A model generated the notes under the pieces. The model saw only the letters and a program-made list of their open reading frames with translations. It was not told the origin of the DNA and searched no databases. This document shows, one piece after another, positions 25,188 to 33,888 of a stretch of 64,000 bases of DNA. How positions within the stretch are numbered: the first letter of the stretch is position 1; each line of letters begins with the position of its first letter. Made by a program: the position numbers and the translations under genes. Source of the stretch: Streptomyces sp. NBC_00557 (GTDB lineage Bacteria; Actinomycetota; Actinomycetes; Streptomycetales; Streptomycetaceae); the NCBI RefSeq assembly GCF_036345995.1, contig NZ_CP107796.1, positions 7,006,001-7,070,000 of the forward strand, read 5' to 3'.

Positions 25188-26679
25188 GCGCCCGCACCCC
25201 CTCGGCCGCGCAGCACGCGGCCAGCACCAGCAGCGCGCCGTACACCGGCCAGTCGCCGTAGCGGACGTACGGCGTGACGCCGTGCGCGAGCGGTACGTCG
25301 TACACCCGGGCGGCGCTCGCGCCGGTGCCGAGCCAGGGCCCGAGCCGCTGCCCCTTCGGCCCGTACACGGCCGAGACGCCGGTGAGCGTCGCGTGCACCA
25401 TCGGGCGGCCGGTCTCGGCGGCCCGCAGCGCGGCCAGCGAGGCGTGCTGCGCCGGGGCCCAGCTGCCCTGGAAGGACGAGGTGGAGGACTGGCCGAGCAG
25501 GACGTCGGCGCCGTCCTCGGCCAGATGCCGGCTCATGTCGGGGAACGCGGTCTCGAAGCAGATCAGCGGTCCGATGCGCAGTCCGTGCCCCACGTTGATC
25601 ACGACCTGCTCGCTGCCGCGCCTGCGGTCTTCGCCGGCCGCCTTGCCGACCGAGGTGGCCCAGCCCAGGAGAGAACGGGCGGGTATGTACTCGCCGAACG
25701 GCACGAGCCGCATCTTGTCGTACCGGTCGCCGGTCGGGCCGTCCGGGCCGATCAGCACCGAACTCTTGTAGATGCCGGGCCGGTCGGAGCGGCGCGCGTC
25801 CACGTTGACCAGGACGTCGGCACCGGTCGCCCGGGACAGCGCGGCGATCCGCCGGGCCAGGTCGGGACGGTCGCCCAGGTCGAACCCGACGCTCGACTCG
25901 CCCCAGACGACCAGGCCGAGGTGCTGCCCGGCGAGCCGCCGGGTCAGCTGCTCCTCGCGGTCGAACCGCTTGTCGCCGCTGTCGTGCCCGTCCACGATCC
26001 CGGGCTGTACGACGGCGATCCGCACATGCCCGTCGACGTCCGGCCGCGGCGCCCAGGCCCACACGGCCGAGGTCGCGGCGGCCGTGGCGACCAGCGAGGC
26101 CACGGCCGGGACCCGCGACGCGGGCACCGACACCAGCACGGCCGCCGCCACGTTCACGGCCACGATCAGGAAGCTGAGCAGCCACACCCCGCCCACCGAG
26201 GCGAGCCGCAGCGCGGGGGAGACCTGCCACTGGCTGGCGCCCAGCATGCCCCAGGGCCCGCCGAGCCCCTGCCAGGACCGCACCAGCTCCACCATCAGCC
26301 AGCCGGACGGCAGCACCAGCAGCGCGGCGGCTCCCCGCCCCGGCGTCGGCCGCTCTCCCAGGAACCGGCGCACCAGCCACCCCCAGGGCGCCCAGAGCGC
26401 GCCCAGCAGCGCGGCGATCAGGAAGATGAACACGTGCAGGCTCGGCAGCAGCCAGTGGTGCACCGCCAGCAGAAATCCGAAGCCGCCGCACCAGCCGTCG
26501 TACGCCGCCCGCCGCCCGGTGGGCGCCGAGCGGGCCAGCAGGATCCAGGGGACCAGCGCGACGTACGCGAACCACCACAGCGCCGGCGCGGGGAACGCGA
26601 GCACGGGCAGGGCACCGGCGACCACGGCCACGGCGGAACGCCGCCAAGGGGAGGTCAGCCAGCGGTCGATCATCCTCAT
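25105..26679 (-). CDS. lnt: Apolipoprotein N-acyltransferase
   Basis: A 524-residue membrane enzyme that N-acylates lipoproteins after signal cleavage. About six N-terminal helices are followed by a nitrilase-like periplasmic domain. Catalytic residues are seen as the glutamate of VVWGESSVGFD, the lysine of DRYDKMRLVPFGEY and the cysteine of GPLICFETAFPD; a final helix LLVLAACCAAEG closes the protein. ATG 26679 has GGGAGGG upstream; the frame extends to 27663 through Pro-rich sequence that is not part of the family. Several lipoproteins in this window are potential substrates. Confidence 0.9.
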   Translation of the reverse strand: MRMIDRWLTSPWRRSAVAVVAGALPVLAFPAPALWWFAYVALVPWILLARSAPTGRRAAYDGWCGGFGFLLAVHHWLLPSLHVFIFLIAALLGALWAPWGWLVRRFLGERPTPGRGAAALLVLPSGWLMVELVRSWQGLGGPWGMLGASQWQVSPALRLASVGGVWLLSFLIVAVNVAAAVLVSVPASRVPAVASLVATAAATSAVWAWAPRPDVDGHVRIAVVQPGIVDGHDSGDKRFDREEQLTRRLAGQHLGLVVWGESSVGFDLGDRPDLARRIAALSRATGADVLVNVDARRSDRPGIYKSSVLIGPDGPTGDRYDKMRLVPFGEYIPARSLLGWATSVGKAAGEDRRRGSEQVVINVGHGLRIGPLICFETAFPDMSRHLAEDGADVLLGQSSTSSFQGSWAPAQHASLAALRAAETGRPMVHATLTGVSAVYGPKGQRLGPWLGTGASAARVYDVPLAHGVTPYVRYGDWPVYGALLVLAACCAAEGVRALRLRRGGPAPLAPPARTAHESPARPVR

Positions 26680-26741
26680 ACGGGCCCTCCCAGCCGTGCG
26701 CTCGTTCCAGTGTGCGCGGTCCAGGCGATCTACGACAGGGG

Positions 26742-26984
26742 GCACCTGCCCGGCGTGCGCCGGGGCATGCGCGGCGGCTTGCGTGGGGGCGGCTCGGGGG
26801 CCGGTGGCGGGGCGGCCGTGAGTGGCCGGGGCTTGCGAGGCGGTTGTGGGGCCAGGTGGCTGGGGGCGTGTGTGGGGCCGGTTGTGGGGCCGGTGCGGCT
26901 GCCGGGCTTGTTGGGCGGGGCCGACGTAGGGCTGGGCGGGGCGGGTGCCTGCGCGGGGGCGGTGGGCCCGGTGCGGGCGGTGTT
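26742..26984 (+). repeat. G-rich tract upstream of lnt
   Basis: No gene is supported in the 305 bp between lnt and the SnoaL-like gene. The plus strand is strongly G-rich, with recurring phrases TTGTGGGGCCGGT, GGCGGGGC and GGGGGCGG. It resembles the tracts at 44180-44518 and 54570-54800 and could form G-quadruplexes. Confidence 0.55.
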
Positions 26985-27479
26985 CTAGGCGGTGGCCGGG
27001 CCCTGGGCCGGGAGGCGGCGCCACTTCTCCTGTGCGACCACCTCCCGCAGGCGCCAGCCCTCGGCGGTGCGGAGCACCCCGAATCCGTAGCTGCCCCCGC
27101 ACACCAGGTCCGGGGCCGTGGGGCCGCCGTCGGCCGCGCGACGCATCGGGTTGAGGTAGTCGGCCCGTACCGAGGCCGTGTCGCCGGTGTCGTGCTCCAG
27201 GAAGCCGAACCGCACCTGGCGGTTGACGATCAGATGCTGCCGTACGGAGAACAGCGCCAGGCTCTCGGCGAGCCATCCGGCGACCCGCTCCGCGTCGCCC
27301 TCGATGCCGCCGGCCGAACGGTAGTCGGCCCTCCCGTCCACCGTGAACAGCTCCCGGTAGGCGCCCCAGTCGCCCTCGTCCACGGCCACCGCGTACGCGG
27401 TGATCAACTCGTCGACGGCCAGTCGGTCCATCACGGTGGCGAGTTCCGCACGCTGCGTCATCGGCACAGTGTTGGGCAT
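26985..27479 (-). CDS. SnoaL-like/NTF2-fold protein
   Basis: A 164-residue protein of the nuclear-transport-factor-2-like 'SnoaL_4' type. It has LAVDELITAYAVAVDEGDWGAYRELFTVDG, typical of the first helices and strand, then QHLIVNRQVRF and, near the end, GWRLREVVAQEKW. Members include ring hydroxylating enzyme small subunits and cyclases; no catalytic set is obvious. Start ATG 27479 (MPNTVPMTQ) is given; ATG 27461 is also possible. No neighbour suggests a pathway. Confidence 0.75.
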   Translation of the reverse strand: MPNTVPMTQRAELATVMDRLAVDELITAYAVAVDEGDWGAYRELFTVDGRADYRSAGGIEGDAERVAGWLAESLALFSVRQHLIVNRQVRFGFLEHDTGDTASVRADYLNPMRRAADGGPTAPDLVCGGSYGFGVLRTAEGWRLREVVAQEKWRRLPAQGPATA

Positions 27480-27577
27480 GGCGGGCGCGGAGCCAAGAGG
27501 CGCGCCGGGACATTCGCCCGTAACCACGCGCCCGCACACCGGAGTCACCGAGGCGTCCGCTCCCGGACGCGGGCGGC

Positions 27578-29626
27578 CTACTCCACCTCGATGCCGTAGT
27601 CCGCGACGAGTTCCGCCAGACCGCCCGTGTAGCCCTTGCCGCCGAGCACGAAGTCCCAGTCACCGTTGGACCTGCGGCGGAAGGAGCCGAGTACCAGGGC
27701 GGTCTCGCCGGGCCGCCCGTCGCAGACCTCCAGTCGCCCCAGCTCGGTCATCCCGGGATCGAGCAGCCGGATGCGCGCGTCGGTGAATCCGGAGAGGTCG
27801 GCGTCCGGATCAGCCTCCGGGTCGACGGCGGCAACGAGCACGAGCCGGTCGGCCTCGGGCGGCAGCGCGTCGAAGGAGACGCCGATCGCGGCCCTGTCCG
27901 GTGCCTGGGCGGGAAGAGCCCGCACGGTGCCGTCCGGCGTCCGCGGGTTGTTGAAGAAGACGAAGTGATCCTCGCCGAGCACCCGGTTGCCCCGGCAGAC
28001 GAGAGCGCACGCGTCCAGGGCAACACCTCCGGCCCACGCCATGCCCAGCACGTTGTGGTCGTCGGGGAGCCGGGGTTCCGGGGCGGACGGCGCCGGCCGC
28101 GTTCCGCCGCGGCCCGTACGATCGCCGAGGCGTCCGCGGAGCCCGTGACGGTGCAGCAGATCGACGAGTTCCGTGCCCGAGATCAGTTCCAGCGGTTTGC
28201 CGTGGGCGAAGGTGTGCGAGCCGGGGCCGAAGCCCGACGTCGTGACCAGCACGCCCTTGTTGGCGCCGGCGTCCTGCACGGTCCCGTACAGGTCGCGTAC
28301 GGCGGTGGGCGGCACCGTGTGCCGGTAGCGCTTCACCTGCACGACGATCTTGCCGCCGCGGATCGGCGCCGGATCCAGGGCGTCGACGTCCACCCCGCCG
28401 TCGTTCGAGCGCTGGGTGGTGACTGCCTGCATCCCCATGGCCCGGAAGAGATCGGCGACGAGATTCTCGAAGGCGATCGGATCCATCTCGTACAGGTCGG
28501 GTTCCTCGTCGCCGCCCTGCGTGACGACACGGTTGCCGACGTCCTCGGGCCGGCGACCCGGCCGCACCGGCGCGAGCTGGTCGGGACGGGCCGAGAGCTG
28601 CCCGCGCAGCGCGTCGGCCAGACAGCTGCAGGCGTCCACCTGGGCCAGGTGGAGCTCGCGGAACGTCGAGCGCGCGGCCATCACGGTCGCCAGGTAGATG
28701 CGGCCCGGCCGGCCCGTCGTGGGGTCGTGCCCGTCCACGAACCCGTTCAGGGTCACCGACTCGAGCGCGCCCAGCTCGTCCGCGGCGAACAGCTCGTGCA
28801 GCACGAGCAGCACGCACTGCGCCAGCACCTCGCGGTAGAGAGCCCGCCGCTGGCCCACGGGCCGGGCGGTCTCCTTGTCCTGGTCCAGCCCGGGCATGTA
28901 GCGAACGGACTTGACCTCGGGTACGACGTCGTAGGCGGGCAGTTCCCAGTCCAGCACCAGCTGCCCGGCCGCCGCGTCGTAGGCCGCCGTCACCTGACGC
29001 GGAAACTCCTCCGGCCACGCGGCCGACGTGTGGAGAGCGGCGGTGAAGTACTCGACCACGGCGTCCGGATCGCGGCGCCCGACTCCTTCGGTCAGCTCGC
29101 CGACGCCGGCGTTGTGCCGCCGTACCTCGGCGAGCTGGGCGTCGGCCCACTGCTGGTACGCCGCCAGCTGCTGCTGCCGCTGCGCCTCCGCCGCCTGGGC
29201 CGCGTGCCAGTCCCGCTCGAAGCGCGCCCGAGCCTCCGCCTGGGCCTGGGCGCGGCGGGCGGCGGTCCATCCGCTCTGCGTCTGGTAGTGCGCGAAATCC
29301 GGCATCGGAACGGGCTGCGCCAGCGCACCCGGTGCGAACGGCTCGATCACCTCCGGGCGCAGGAGGGAGGAGGCCCGGAACGCCGGCGCCTGAACACCCG
29401 CGGCGAGAAGACCCTGCAGCGCTGCGACCTGTGCGTCCAGTTCCTCGGTCCGGCGCTGTGCCTCCGCCTGCCGGTACTCGCGATGGCTCTGGGCGACTCG
29501 CCGCTGGTAGGCGCGTGCCTGCTGCTCTTCCTGCCTCCGTCGTCTGGCTTCGGCCTGCGCCTGCCGCTGCTGCTGTCGCTGCATCTCGGCCCAGACGCCT
29601 ATCACGCCATTGGAACGACGACTCAT
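27578..29626 (-). CDS. Coiled-coil / Mrr-type restriction endonuclease / TerD fusion protein
   Basis: A 682-residue multidomain protein. Residues 10-75 and 120-170 are Gln/Ala/Arg-rich coiled coils. Residues 180-345 form a globular domain I cannot name. Residues 380-495 are an Mrr_cat nuclease: E387 in AFENLVADLF, D413 in GGVDVDA and Q430-V-K432 complete a PD-(D/E)xK site, with VLVTTSGF after it. Residues 522-682 are a TerD domain (WAGGVALDACALV, FVFFNNP, SFDALPPEADRLVLVAAVD), a calcium-binding stress/defence module. ATG 29626 has GGGGAGGG about 10 bases before. Probably a stress- or phage-response nuclease; its trigger is unknown. Confidence 0.85.
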   Translation of the reverse strand: MSRRSNGVIGVWAEMQRQQQRQAQAEARRRRQEEQQARAYQRRVAQSHREYRQAEAQRRTEELDAQVAALQGLLAAGVQAPAFRASSLLRPEVIEPFAPGALAQPVPMPDFAHYQTQSGWTAARRAQAQAEARARFERDWHAAQAAEAQRQQQLAAYQQWADAQLAEVRRHNAGVGELTEGVGRRDPDAVVEYFTAALHTSAAWPEEFPRQVTAAYDAAAGQLVLDWELPAYDVVPEVKSVRYMPGLDQDKETARPVGQRRALYREVLAQCVLLVLHELFAADELGALESVTLNGFVDGHDPTTGRPGRIYLATVMAARSTFRELHLAQVDACSCLADALRGQLSARPDQLAPVRPGRRPEDVGNRVVTQGGDEEPDLYEMDPIAFENLVADLFRAMGMQAVTTQRSNDGGVDVDALDPAPIRGGKIVVQVKRYRHTVPPTAVRDLYGTVQDAGANKGVLVTTSGFGPGSHTFAHGKPLELISGTELVDLLHRHGLRGRLGDRTGRGGTRPAPSAPEPRLPDDHNVLGMAWAGGVALDACALVCRGNRVLGEDHFVFFNNPRTPDGTVRALPAQAPDRAAIGVSFDALPPEADRLVLVAAVDPEADPDADLSGFTDARIRLLDPGMTELGRLEVCDGRPGETALVLGSFRRRSNGDWDFVLGGKGYTGGLAELVADYGIEVE

Positions 29627-29801
29627 GTGGTGCAGGCCCTCCCCAAGCGCACTGGCTGTCCCCACAACCAGGTGTAACGGCACGACTCTAGTCAGGTCCG
29701 GCCGTCCCGCACACCGGCGGGGCGGCAGCAACCCGCTGGACCGTCCGCGCAGGTGCGGCGGCACAGTTGGAAGAAGCCGCCGGCGTCCGGATCATGGCCG
29801 C

Positions 29802-30464
29802 ATGACGAAGCCGACGACGAACAACGGGCCCGCGGCCGAGCCGGTACCCGAGCCGGAGCTATCCGCGTACCAGCAGCAGATGCGGCGGCGACTGCTCGCC
29901 GCCCCGGTCGTACCGGCGCCGGAGCCGTGGCGGCGCATCGCGTACGCCCCGGTCGGCGGCCTGCTCGGCATCGGCTTCGCCTCGCACCCACGGACCGGCC
30001 AGGATCTCGTGATGGTCGTGTCCCACGACGGGCACGGTCTCTTCGACGGCGTCACGGGAGAGAGGATCGCGCGGGCCCGCGACCCGCAGCCCGACTGCGA
30101 GGAGAGCGGACCGGCCGCGGATCCCGCCATGTCGTGCCCTGGACTGGGACCGGTCGCCGGACGCAGGGTGCGCGTCGCCGGGCTCTTCGGAGGGGGACTG
30201 CACACCACCACCGGCGACGGCTGGCAACTGGAGGTCGTCGCGCCGGCCTGGCCGTACGAGCGTGTCCTGCTCTCCCGGGGCGACGCACTGCCGCACTCCG
30301 GACCGCACGGAGAGCGCTGGTGGCATATCTTCCACGCGCACTACTCCGAACTCCGCGCCACCGGATTCTCGCCCTCCGGACGGACCCTCGCCGTGGCGAC
30401 GAGCAGTGATCTGTCCCTGTGGACCCGCGAGGCCGACGCCGGGGGCGGGAGCGGCGAGGGATGA
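29802..30464 (+). CDS. Hypothetical protein, divergent from the Mrr-TerD gene
   Basis: A 220-residue cytoplasmic protein I cannot assign. It starts with about 20 disordered residues, then YAPVGGLLGIGFASH, VVSHDGHGLFDGVTGERIAR and LFGGGLHTTTGDGWQLEVV. The final segment FSPSGRTLAVATSSDLSLW resembles a WD40 blade strand. The pattern of turn-forming Gly/Asp pairs fits an all-beta protein. It begins 175 bp from the Mrr-TerD start, so shared regulation is possible. ATG 29802 follows a GCCGC stretch without a strong site. Confidence 0.65.
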   Translation: MTKPTTNNGPAAEPVPEPELSAYQQQMRRRLLAAPVVPAPEPWRRIAYAPVGGLLGIGFASHPRTGQDLVMVVSHDGHGLFDGVTGERIARARDPQPDCEESGPAADPAMSCPGLGPVAGRRVRVAGLFGGGLHTTTGDGWQLEVVAPAWPYERVLLSRGDALPHSGPHGERWWHIFHAHYSELRATGFSPSGRTLAVATSSDLSLWTREADAGGGSGEG

Positions 30465-30509
30465 CCGCGGCGGCGGGCGGGCGCAGGCGGTCCCGGGGCG
30501 CCGTACGCG

Positions 30510-30692
30510 TCACGCCGCCTTGATGACCTCGCAGCGGATCGCCTCGGCCCACTCGATCACCAACTGCTCGTACTCCGCGCGCTCCTGGGCCGACAGGGTG
30601 CCGCCCGCACGCAGCCAGAGCGCCCGGATCTGCTCGTTCACCTCGGCAGCAGACCGCACGGAACCAGAGAACGGGGGGACTTCGGGGGACAT
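30510..30692 (-). CDS. Small hypothetical protein
   Basis: A 60-residue mostly helical acidic protein, beginning MSPEVPPFSG and containing AEVNEQIRALWLRAGGTLSA and YEQLVIEWAEAIR. Codon use is as biased as in real genes. It resembles short conserved Streptomyces proteins of unknown role. It lies downstream of, and convergent with, the 29802 gene. Confidence 0.6.
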   Translation of the reverse strand: MSPEVPPFSGSVRSAAEVNEQIRALWLRAGGTLSAQERAEYEQLVIEWAEAIRCEVIKAA

Positions 30693-31233
30693 GCGGACAG
30701 CCTAGGGGTAAGCACTGACACTGCGCTACCGCCCGGCTACACAGAAGGTATGCGGTTGGTCACCGTCACCGGCCGCGGTGCCTTCTTCTCGCCCGCGTCG
30801 CCCCGGCTGTGCCCTGCGGGGCCGCACGAGGACGCGGGCGCGGGCCGCGGCGACGCGCCGGGCCGGATACGGCCGTACGCCACCGCCGGAGCCGGGAATC
30901 CGCAGGTCCCGGCGACCCTGCGAGGCACCTCGGACAGCAGGGCCAGGGCGCTCGGCGGACCCGGAGCATCCAGCCCGCGGAGATGTCCGAAACAGTCCCC
31001 GCGCACGGGGCCGGGGCGAACCGCAGGGCCAGGGCCGGGGCGAACGGCAGGGCGAGGGTTGCGCGAGGGGCCCCCGTCCGCGCCTACCCAGCCCGTCGGC
31101 TCCGCCGGTGAGGGTTCGGGGCAAGCGGCTGGACCAGCGCGCTCACCAACCGGCGTGAGGGTGGACGGGTGAATGGCCCCCGAAGGATCACGCCACTCCT
31201 GGCCGACGGCAAGCAGGTCTGGGGACTGCCGTC
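30693..31233. other. 541-bp stretch without a supported gene
   Basis: Open frames run through on both strands, as expected at this GC content, but none has family similarity or a good ribosome site. A 21-base phrase starting GGCCGGGGCGAAC at 31009-31029 is repeated at 31033-31053 with one change (24-bp period). Confidence 0.5.
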
Positions 31234-31710
31234 TCACCCAACTGCCGCCGTGGGCCCGCTGATCGTCCAGCCCGGGGCCTGGGGACGGGCCGTGAGGTGC
31301 TCGGGGTGGATCTCCTCGCCGCAGGCGCGGCAGGTGACGACCGGGACCAGTTCGTGGCCGCAGCGGTGCTCGATGGACATGGGCAGGTCGGCGCCCTTGC
31401 GGATGTGGCGGTCGCCCCACTCCTTGAGTGTCATCAGAACCGGGTGCAGTTCCAGGCCCGCCTGTGTGGCCAGGTACTCGAAGCGCTGCGGGCGCTCGCT
31501 GTAGAGGCGCTTGGTGAGGATCCCGGCGTCCACGAGCCGGCGCAGCCGGGCGGCCAGGATGTCGCGGGGGGCGCCGGTGTTGCGCACCAGCTGGTCGAAG
31601 CGGCCGTTGCCGAGGCACACCTCGCGCAGGACGAGCAGCGAGTACTTCTCCCCGACCACCGCGAGGGCGTCGGCGATGGAGCAGGGGCGCGGGTCTTTCG
31701 TGGCGGCCAT
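31234..31710 (-). CDS. HxlR family transcriptional regulator with zinc-ribbon-like tail
   Basis: A 158-residue winged-helix regulator. CSIADALAVVGEKYSLLVL and FDQLVRNTGAPRDILAARL are the HxlR signature. The tail HRCGHELVPVVTCRACGEE holds C-x-H and C-x-x-C that may bind zinc, a common extension. Start ATG 31710: a TAGACT -10 box ends seven bases upstream, so the mRNA may be leaderless. ATG 31743 is less likely. It is divergent from the thiolase, its probable target. Confidence 0.85.
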   Translation of the reverse strand: MAATKDPRPCSIADALAVVGEKYSLLVLREVCLGNGRFDQLVRNTGAPRDILAARLRRLVDAGILTKRLYSERPQRFEYLATQAGLELHPVLMTLKEWGDRHIRKGADLPMSIEHRCGHELVPVVTCRACGEEIHPEHLTARPQAPGWTISGPTAAVG

Positions 31711-31730
31711 GGCGCCCAGTCTAGAGGAGG

Positions 31731-31787
31731 GTTTGATTTCCAAACTAAGCGAGTTATGGTGGGTCCGGATTTCCTACTCACCGGTAG
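31731..31787. promoter_or_regulatory. Two dyads in the HxlR-thiolase divergent promoter
   Basis: GTTTG-ATTTC-CAAAC (31731-31745) sits just upstream of the HxlR -10 box and is the likely HxlR site. CTAC-TCACCG-GTAG (31774-31787) lies before the thiolase; nearly the same sequence precedes the thioesterase gene at 40790-40804. Confidence 0.6.
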
Positions 31788-31834
31788 CTGCCGTGGCCCG
31801 CCGCGAGCAGCCGGGCGGCCAAGGAGGCCCCGCC

Positions 31835-33004
31835 ATGCGTGACGCCGTGATCGTCGAAGCCGTACGCACCCCCATCGGCAAGGGCAAGCCGAACGGCTCC
31901 CTCGCCCACGTCCACCCCGTGCAGCTGCTCGCCCACACCCTGCGCGCCCTCGTCGAACGCTCCGGCGTCGACCCGGCGCTGATCGACGACGTCATCGGCG
32001 GCACCGTGGACCAGGTGGGCGAGCAGGCCATGAACACCACCCGGTACGCCGTCCTCGCCGCCGGGTTCCCCGAGACGGTCCCGGCGACCACGGTGGACCG
32101 CCAGTGCGGCTCCTCCCAGCAGGCCGTGCACTTCGCCGCGCAGGGCGTGATCTCCGGGGCGTACGACCTGGTGGTCGCCTGCGGCGTGGAGTCGATGAGC
32201 CGGGTGCCGATGTGGTCCAACGTGCCCGCGGGCAAGGACCCGTTCGGACCCGGCGTCGCCGAGCGCTACCCCGAAGGCCTGGTCCCCCAGGGGATCAGCG
32301 CGGAACTGATCGCCGCCAAGTGGTCGCTCACCCGGGCGCGGATGGACGAGTTCGCCGTCTCCTCGCACCACAAGGCCGCAGCCGCCTGGCAGGCAGGCCT
32401 CTTCGACGCCGAGGTCGCGCCGCTGGACGGCGTCGCCCGCGACGAGTGCGTCCGCCCCGACAGCACCCCGGAGATACTCGCCGGCCTCAGGCCCGCCTAC
32501 TACGACCCCGCCTTCGCCGAGCGCTTCCCGCAGATCGAGTGGAACGTCACCGCGGGCAACGCCAGCCCGATCAACGACGGCGCCTCCGCCGTCCTGATCA
32601 CCTCCAGCGACACCGCCGCCCGCCTCGGCCTGCGCCCGCTCGCCCGGCTGCACAGCTTCGCCGTCACCGGCTCCGACCCGCTGCTGATGCTCACCGGGGT
32701 GATCCCGGCGACCGAGAAGGTGCTGCGCAGGGCGAGGCTGAAGCCGGCGGACATCGACCTGTTCGAGGTCAACGAGGCGTTCTCCAGCGTGGTGCTGGCC
32801 TGGCAGCAGGAGACCGGCGCCGACCTGGCCAAGGTCAACGTGCACGGCGGCGCAATCGCCCTCGGCCACCCCCTCGGCGCCAGCGGCACCCGGCTGACCA
32901 CCACCCTGGTCCACGCCATGCGGGAGCGGGGCGCCCGGTACGCCCTGCAGACCATGTGCGAGGCGGGCGGCCTGGCCAACGCGATGATCCTCGAGGGGGT
33001 CTGA
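31835..33004 (+). CDS. Acetyl-CoA acetyltransferase / thiolase
   Basis: A 389-residue thiolase that cleaves or forms 3-oxoacyl-CoA. Nucleophile C91 lies in DRQCGSSQQAV; NEAFSSVVLAW, GHPLGASG and the second cysteine in MCEAGGLANA complete the site. It resembles the steroid/fatty-acid FadA-type thiolases of actinobacteria. ATG 31835 has AAGGAGG. A 3-ketoacyl-CoA role is sure; whether acetoacetyl-CoA or longer chains are preferred is not. The shared dyad suggests co-control with the thioesterase at 40814. Confidence 0.92.
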   Translation: MRDAVIVEAVRTPIGKGKPNGSLAHVHPVQLLAHTLRALVERSGVDPALIDDVIGGTVDQVGEQAMNTTRYAVLAAGFPETVPATTVDRQCGSSQQAVHFAAQGVISGAYDLVVACGVESMSRVPMWSNVPAGKDPFGPGVAERYPEGLVPQGISAELIAAKWSLTRARMDEFAVSSHHKAAAAWQAGLFDAEVAPLDGVARDECVRPDSTPEILAGLRPAYYDPAFAERFPQIEWNVTAGNASPINDGASAVLITSSDTAARLGLRPLARLHSFAVTGSDPLLMLTGVIPATEKVLRRARLKPADIDLFEVNEAFSSVVLAWQQETGADLAKVNVHGGAIALGHPLGASGTRLTTTLVHAMRERGARYALQTMCEAGGLANAMILEGV

Positions 33005-33010
33005 GAACGG

Positions 33011-33778
33011 CTACCGGCCGCGCAGACGGTGCCGCTTGCGCCACGCCACCAGTGAGCCGGCGAGTGCCGGTGCGGCGATGCAGGCCATTGCGATCAGGAA
33101 CACCGGGGAGGTCGGCGTGGCGGCGCGGGCGCCGGCCACCGCGTAGGCGGCCGTGTTCGGGATCGAGCCCAGCGCGGTCGCCAGCAGGAAGGGCAGCCAG
33201 CCCATCCGGGAGACGGCCGCGCAGTAGTTCGCCGCGCAGAACGGCACGCCGGGAAACAGCCGGACCGCCAGCATCGACCGGAACCCGTGCCGGCTGAGCT
33301 GGCCGTCGGCCGCCCGCAGCCAGCGGCCCCGCAGCAGCGGGCGCAGCGCGTCCTGCCCCAGTACCCGGCCCAGCCCGAACGCCACGCCCGCCCCGAGCAC
33401 CGTGCCGGCCAGTGCTGTCGCCAGCCCCAGCTGCGAGCCGAACAACGCGCCCGCCGCCAGGTTGAGCACGGGACGCGGCACGAACGCCACGGTGCACAGC
33501 CCGTACGCCACCGTGAACACCACGGCTGCCGCGGCCCCGCCGAGCTGCGGCGGCCACCCGTGCGTCAGCAGCCGCTGCGGCTCGAAGGCGAGCACACCCG
33601 CGGCCGCACCGGCGAGCAGGGCGAGCAGCAGCGACAGCCGCGCGTAGGGAGACACCAGCGCCCGCGCGCACCGCCCGGCGAACCCGGCGCGGGGCGGGGC
33701 GGACACGGGCACGGCGAGCTCCGTGGCGGCGGTCCGGACAGAGGCGGTGGCGGTGCCAGAGCGGGTGGCATCGAGCAT
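33011..33778 (-). CDS. VTT domain (TVP38/TMEM64) membrane protein
   Basis: A 255-residue inner-membrane protein with about six helices. VAFVPRPVLNLAAGALFGSQLG and the FPGVPFCAANYCAAVSRMGW motif are typical of the SNARE-associated/VTT family, relatives of DedA. Such proteins act in lipid scrambling or membrane homeostasis. A Thr/Ala-rich cytoplasmic start of 40 residues precedes the first helix. It is convergent with the thiolase (6 bp). Confidence 0.85.
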   Translation of the reverse strand: MLDATRSGTATASVRTAATELAVPVSAPPRAGFAGRCARALVSPYARLSLLLALLAGAAAGVLAFEPQRLLTHGWPPQLGGAAAAVVFTVAYGLCTVAFVPRPVLNLAAGALFGSQLGLATALAGTVLGAGVAFGLGRVLGQDALRPLLRGRWLRAADGQLSRHGFRSMLAVRLFPGVPFCAANYCAAVSRMGWLPFLLATALGSIPNTAAYAVAGARAATPTSPVFLIAMACIAAPALAGSLVAWRKRHRLRGR

Positions 33779-33888
33779 CCGGTGACATTAACCGACGAAC
33801 CCCTGTGATCGCCGCCGGGAGGACGCGATGGGGTCCGGGCGCCTGGCGCGCCCGGACCCCTTCGTCCCACGGTCGTCTCAGGAGCGAC

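Noticed and set aside
26680..27663. Extension of the lnt frame upstream of its ATG
   Set aside because: The added 328 residues are Pro/Ala/Thr-rich and cross the SnoaL-like gene; family start and GGGAGGG site place lnt at 26679.
30737..31618. 293-codon minus frame running through the HxlR gene
   Set aside because: Composition is Pro/Arg/Ala only and it conflicts with the clear HxlR domain in another frame.
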